This document shows positions 59,187 to 64,000 of a DNA stretch of 64,000 nt, in pieces. Both the position numbers and the translations under genes were made by a program. Under the pieces are notes generated by a model. The model saw only the letters and a program-made list of their open reading frames with translations, was not told where the DNA came from and searched no databases. Source of the stretch: Nymphaea colorata (lineage: Eukaryota; Streptophyta; Magnoliopsida; Nymphaeales; Nymphaeaceae); the NCBI RefSeq assembly GCF_008831285.2, contig NC_045143.1:15587151-15651150 (forward strand), read 5' to 3'. Position 1 is the first letter of the stretch, and every line of letters begins with the position of its first letter.

Positions 59187-61731
59187 ATGGCCACGACGGT
59201 CTTGCAAAACAGTCAGGAAATTAGCAGGCAGGAAATTCAGGCGGCTATTGCAAAAGCCGTGGAGCTCAGGGCTCTTCACGCCACATTGCTCCAGGGAAAC
59301 AGTCCCGCTAATCTCAAGTTGCAGACTTGCCCTTCTCCATGTGGATCGCGCTCATCGAAGCAGTTCACTGCTCAGGATTACCCTATTTTTACTCCTGTAA
59401 GGGCTTCTTTCTCTATTATGTTTTTTTTCTTCTTTTGCAATTGTTGAATGCATGATTTCTTTTGCTGGTTCGCTTTTTTCTTTTTCCTTTTTCTCTTTGT
59501 GTTTTTTTTTCCTTGTACCTGCTTGTTTGTTGTTTTAGATATTTCAGATGCCTTGGATTGTTTTGTTATTCTGTCAAGACTGTGCCGCGTTCTCCTACTC
59601 ATGCTCACAAGGCTGTGTCTGCGTTTGCGTGTGTGTAATGCTTATGTTTTCTTATTCGCTCAATGTTGCAGATATTGTCCTAACGAGGATGTAAGAATTT
59701 GTCAAATTAGACAGACATCGTATCAAACTAAACTCACTCGATGTTGCATACAAATGGTTTTGGTATATATTTAAGTAGTTCCTTTTTCAAGAAGGATCAA
59801 GCTGAATGCCTTCTTTGATTTTCTCTTCGCTAGTTCTGTTCATTGCTATGCTTTATGCCCTTTTACAGAGTTCCAATGTTTGGCACTTCCTGATGGTCAA
59901 GGAACATGAAACCTTTTCTTCCTGAAATAACTGGGGGGCATGCTTTCGCCATTCAAAGTAGGTCAACTGTGCCTGATTTATGATCCGGACTAGAATGTAC
60001 TTCTTGGTTGGTGAATCAAAACTTTCTCTTTATGCTGGTTTCTGGTGCACATACATATCGCCTGTTGCTTCTGTTCTTTTCCCTTGATTTCCTCGTGGTT
60101 TTGTTAAATTGTGCCAGGTTTGTTGGCGGTTACCATGTTTTACCTTTCAGTTTCTAAGTTGATATCATCTTTGACAGAGTTATGAAGACGAGGCTTTACC
60201 TGGGTACCACCAAAAACTCTCAGACTTTCGAAGATTGGGAGAGAATGAGAATGGCATTGATCGCAAGCTTGATGAAGAGGACAGAGAGTTTGATGAGGAT
60301 AATGAAGAGGACTTCCCAGATACTAAAAGAGGGAAAGGAAGACTTTCTTCAGGCTTGTTCAGCAGAGAACAGCACATATGTTCAGAAGACGACCACAAAT
60401 TTTACATGAGTTCATCACTTAATTACATGAACAGTCTGCAGACATCACCAGGAAATGAGTTTGTGAGATCAGGTAGAAGAACAAGTTCTGGAGAGTTTAG
60501 GACAGTTATGTCTTGCGATCAATGCAAGCCTGCAAATATCAGTAAAGGTACTGATATGATCAACAGCCATGGCAAGCATAAGAACTCCATTGTCCCTGCA
60601 ACAGAGCCGAACTTCTCTTTGCACACACCTCCAAAGACTAAAGTTACTCCAATCTTGTCTTGGTTATTTACCCGTAAGAAGAAAGCAAAAGCTGAAACAG
60701 AAACAATCAACAGGGCAGAATCCATCAATGTGCCAGATGTTATAAAGGAGTGGGGAATATTGTCACTTGAATCATTAAAGAAAGAACTTATGGAAGCAAA
60801 TGAGAATAGAGATGCAGCATTGATGGAGGCGTCAGAAATGAAATCTTCAGTGATGGAACTCAAACAGAAACTTGCACACTTAGAAGCATATTGTGAAGAT
60901 CTTAAGCAAGCTTTGAAACGTGCTGTGCAGGGAAAGGATGCACTGGTTCCTGAGAGGCCAAACCTTTCAAAGAAAGGAAAAAATAGTGGAAACAGTAACA
61001 AAGATAATTCTATGCCTGTGAGCCATGAAGTGATGGTTGAAGGGTTCTTACAGATAGTATCTGAAGCAAGGCTTTCGATGAAACAATTTTGTCGAACTCT
61101 TGTTGGCCAGATTGAGGAGGCTGATGATGTGCTGAGGGAGAAACTTAATCTATTGCTGAAGCCTTATAGCATCACTATGAGCTTGAAGCCCACAAGAGGA
61201 GTCCTGTACCATTTGGAAGCAATACTTAACCAAGCCTTATATGAAGACTTTGAGAACAGTGTGTTTCAGAAGAATGGATGTCCAACATTTTTAGACCCAC
61301 ATCTGGATCGCCAAGCAAAATTTGAAGCCTTTGTTGCATTAAGAAATTTAAGTTGGAATGAGGTACTGAGAAAAGGGACTAAGTACTACAGTGAAGATTT
61401 CAGTAGGTTTTGTGATCAAAAAATGAGTTGCATCATTTCTTTGCTGAACTGGTCTAGACCCTGGCCAGAACAGCTGCTGCAATCCTTCTTTATTGCAGCA
61501 AAATGTATATGGCTGCTTCATCTTCTTGCCTTCTCTTTCAGCCCTCCATTATCAATATTGAGGGTGGAAGAGAATAGAAACTATGATGCTCTCTACATGG
61601 ATGATGTTCTGTTGGGGAAGCAGAGACCACAAACACCGTCAAGGGTAAGAATCATGGTAACTCCTGGGTTTTATGTCCATGATAAGGTACTAAGATGTAA
61701 GGTTCTGTGCAGACATCGATCTGTAAATTAA
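59187..61731 (+). CDS. IRKI: IRK-interacting protein-like (DUF641/GIL1-like family), two exons
   Basis: Exon 1 is 59187-59396 and exon 2 is 60178-61731. The intron (GTAAGG ... TTGACAG) is in phase 0, so the joint reads FTP|SYED. The product is about 587 residues. The start ATGGCC sits in a good context, and the N-terminus reads MATTVLQNSQEISRQEIQAA. In order: a serine-rich linker, an acidic stretch (about residues 100-118), the conserved SWLFTRKKKAK (about 230-240), a coiled coil (about 265-322), and the DUF641-type core VEGFLQIVSEARLSMKQFCR (about 355). Then come WPEQLLQSFFIAAKCIWLLH (about 500-520) and the C-terminal FYVHDKVLRCKVLCR. In Arabidopsis, IRKI binds the receptor kinase IRK; the related GIL1 acts in light-dependent gravitropism. 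There is no signal peptide. The frame is intact. Assignment to IRKI over other DUF641 members is by recognition of the whole layout. Confidence 0.85.
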
Positions 61732-61926
61732 GTGTCCATTCTCTTGTTGTTTGAGCTTTGTCTACATTATCGCATTGTTGCATATGTATGTTTAATATTT
61801 CAATTTTTTGTGTGTTTCATTTCAAATAGCAAAACTTTGAATCGAGAAGTTTCGAGAGAAGTTTTGCATCAATAAATTTCATGCTTTTATGTTTTTTATT
61901 TCAATTTTTTGTGTGTTTCCATTCTG

Positions 61927-61985
<59 letters not shown>

Positions 61986-62869
61986 CACACACACACACAC
62001 GTACACATGCATTCCCCACACCTGTACACAACCTTCGTTTGAAGCTAGGACAGGGAAATTACCTAGTATCGTTAGTGTATGATGTCTATCTGTCTATACA
62101 ATGTATACATGTAGTTGGAGCCAGCTATTTTCACCTCTGTGCTCTGAATACTACAGCTTAAGGCAAAATTTAAGTTGTGATGCCCTTTTCTGGTGGCAGT
62201 GAACTCTTGACCTTCTTCATCATATGAGATCATGGTGCAGCTTTTATGATCTGAAAACTTAAAGTAAATGCCAATAAGCTTATGTTCAAGAAAGTATTTT
62301 GATACTTCAAATAAGAGTCTGCACGTTTAGATTATTTTACTTTTAGCCAGGCTTTTAGGTTCTATGTTTAGTTCTGATGTGTCGAGAGTTTTACTGTTTC
62401 TTCTTGTGGAGGACCTTTGGGAACTTCTTTAGAACCATAGAGATTGAAAATTTACTTGATTTCTTAAAATTGCTTATTTAAAGGAGTTGAGAATGTCAGT
62501 ACTAGTGTTGCCAATCTTCTTATAATGAAGTTCTGGTTTTCTTTGCTCTGTCTTCACTAAAGACCCCTTTCTTAGGGCAAACATTGTTTCTGTTTACACG
62601 ATTGACTAATTAGTAATCATTCTCAGTGTAGATAAAACAGATATGTTTTTATTACTATTACTACTGCCCAAAAGTCCAGGGGAAAAGTGAAAAGCAGCAG
62701 TCATCTGCAAGTAGTGCTACACTAATTCTACGCTTCTAGCTTTTTCACTTTCTTTGATCCATCATTCTTCAGTGGCAATGGCTTATTTGGACTTGCAAGC
62801 GTGTCTTATGGGGGTACCAAATGAGGAATATTGAGAAACTTTCATTTTTAAAATGTCTTGTTTCTACAG
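61732..62869. other. 3' region of the IRKI-like gene and spacer
   Basis: Holds a near-duplicated word (TTTCAATTTTTTGTGTGTTTC at 61797 and 61897, 20-base core) and the CT/CA microsatellite listed separately. No polyadenylation signal can be fixed with certainty. Confidence 0.4.
61929..62000. repeat. (CT)n then (CA)n microsatellite
   Basis: About 53 bases of CT followed by about 18 of CA. Confidence 0.95.
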
Positions 62870-62946
62870 ATGGATGGTAGTGACTTCAAGATGCAAAGTC
62901 GAAAAGGACTTCAAGTTGCTGTAATTGCTTTAGATCATGAAGCTGG
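62870..62946 (+). other. Possible exon, weak
   Basis: TTTCTACAG precedes an open frame starting MDGSDFKMQSRKGLQVAVIA and a GTATAT donor-like site follows. It does not join in frame with the next candidate exon, so it is doubtful. Confidence 0.15.
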
Positions 62947-63501
62947 TATATGGCTTGCCAGTTCCAAGTCCATTTTCTTCAAATAGTTATTAGATGCAAG
63001 CCATAAGTTATTAGATACTAATGGCATTTGAGATAGAGCTAATCTAAAATCTCAGTGGCATTAGTGGTACAAGCAAATGCTAATTTTTTGACAAAATGAA
63101 AATAAGAAAGAAAAAGGAAACAATGTCTAAGAAATTCTGATAAAATGCTGATGTTTGTGACAACTAGTGAGACGTTATACTTCAAAAAAATTCTTGGAGG
63201 CGTTTCATGAAGATGATTTGTTAATGACTAAAGCTTGGGCCTGAGCCACAAATAACCTGTTTGGATGGCACAAAGCTAGTTGTGAAACCAAAAGCTGGGT
63301 TTCGTGCCCCTTGGCTTTTTACATGAGACATGGACCCTTGGTTCTGGTAATGCAATCTATGCATCCGGTGTTATATTTTGTTTCCTAGTTATTTGGTAAT
63401 TACGTTCAAGTGTTGTTCATCAGTACTCAATTTGTATTTTATTCTTTTCATTTTAATAAATGTCTCCCTTTCCTTTCCTTTTGCCCTTTATTTACTGCAA
63501 G

Positions 63502-63531
63502 ACTGGTCCCAACGGTCTAGAGAATGGCCAG
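63502..63531 (+). other. Possible 30-base exon
   Basis: TTTACTGCAAG is followed by a 10-codon piece (TGPNGLENGQ) and the donor GTAAAT. It would join in frame with 63962-64000. Confidence 0.2.
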
Positions 63532-63780
63532 GTAAATTAGAAAGAAATGTTTCAAATCTAATCTTGCAAACCCTGTTTCTATTACGAACTGTATTTCTAA
63601 AAATGGCTGATCTGTGGAGGTGAAGAGGCACGTGATACGTCAGCAAGAGCAATTCCAATTTCGGCGTTGTCAGTCATCACCTAGGAGTAGTAAACCACCT
63701 TCTATTCTAAGCAATCTAGGATTCAATAACCACAATCGCCAAATAAAAAGGCTAAGTATTATTTGTTAAACGCATAAGGA

Positions 63781-63852
63781 TGTGTTTGATTGTCTGGATA
63801 CGAAGTCCGGGATGGGCAGGTGTCTAACCTGTGCAACACCTACTCAAACACA
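63781..63852. mobile_element. Very small foldback candidate
   Basis: TGTGTTTGA at the left and its exact complement TCAAACACA at the right, 72 bp in all, resembling hAT MITE ends. No target duplication was found. Confidence 0.25.
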
Positions 63853-63961
63853 AATAAAAAAAAATTCTTGGATGTCAGATATTTTAGAGTTTTTCCTGGA
63901 TCTTCAGTCACATTTGGATGGATTTTACTGAAAATCGATTACACTTGGAATGATTATGCAG

Positions 63962-64000
63962 GCAATGAAACAGGCCATAAAGGAACTGAGACTGGGTGCT
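63962..64000 (+). other. Possible exon running off the window
   Basis: GATTATGCAG precedes an open frame AMKQAIKELRLGA that reaches the edge. It may be the first recognisable piece of a neighbouring gene. Confidence 0.25.

Noticed and set aside
60519-61001. 160-codon minus-strand frame inside the IRKI-like gene
   Set aside because: Antisense shadow of exon 2. It is Ser-Phe rich as expected from the coding bias of the opposite strand.

Overview
The window looks like nuclear DNA of a flowering plant. It holds Ty1/copia, Ty3/gypsy and LINE remnants, hAT-like and Mutator-like (MULE) non-autonomous elements, a fragment of an endogenous plant pararetrovirus, many AT and CT microsatellites, and genes with GT-AG introns. 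There is no operon structure and no prokaryotic feature. I cannot name the species. The only clearly intact protein-coding gene lies at the right end. It is a two-exon gene on the + strand (59187-61731) for a DUF641/GIL1-like protein that matches IRK-interacting protein (IRKI).

Layout: 1-822 is the 3' end of a copia element with its LTR. From 1700 to 6420 lie nested, decayed pararetroviral sequences: a TATA box, a tRNA-Met-type primer site, the coat-protein zinc knuckle, an RNase H tail, and three copies of one further degenerate reading frame, one of them inverted. A 724-bp foldback MULE-like element with a 10-bp target duplication sits at 2468-3191, between two of these copies. From 7034 to 9150 there are a second MULE-like element, a long-TIR MITE and a LINE tail. 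From 9880 to 12424 there is a second broken copia element. A BAHD acyltransferase pseudogene lies at 13919-14521, followed by a repeat-built block at 14525-15605.

From 18700 to 25150 the sequence is almost empty and AT-rich, with one unrecognised coding trace on the minus strand. From 25150 to 30627 a Ty3/gypsy element lies on the minus strand (gag, protease, G-patch-like linker, reverse transcriptase), cut off after the reverse transcriptase. From 31000 to 39000 there are decayed direct duplications, including two copies of a GC-richer block about 1.5-1.8 kb long. At 39455-40533 and 43289-44375 lie two copies, in opposite orientation, of one element about 1.08 kb long. Its ends are rich in GGGCC and both copies share the same non-repetitive interior, which suggests a Pack-MULE-like element.

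From 44400 to 58400 there are scattered SINE-like, MITE, microsatellite and copia gag remnants, a 76-bp near-perfect palindrome, and a GGGTGA array able to form a G-quadruplex. The IRKI-like gene and its upstream region follow, and then 2.2 kb with at most weak exon-like pieces. Apart from the IRKI-like gene I see no working pathway. The rest of the window is a record of insertion, duplication and decay. I found no convincing new functional system. The best leads are the paired Pack-MULE-like elements, the thrice-repeated viral-type reading frame, the foldback elements with visible target duplications, and the palindrome.
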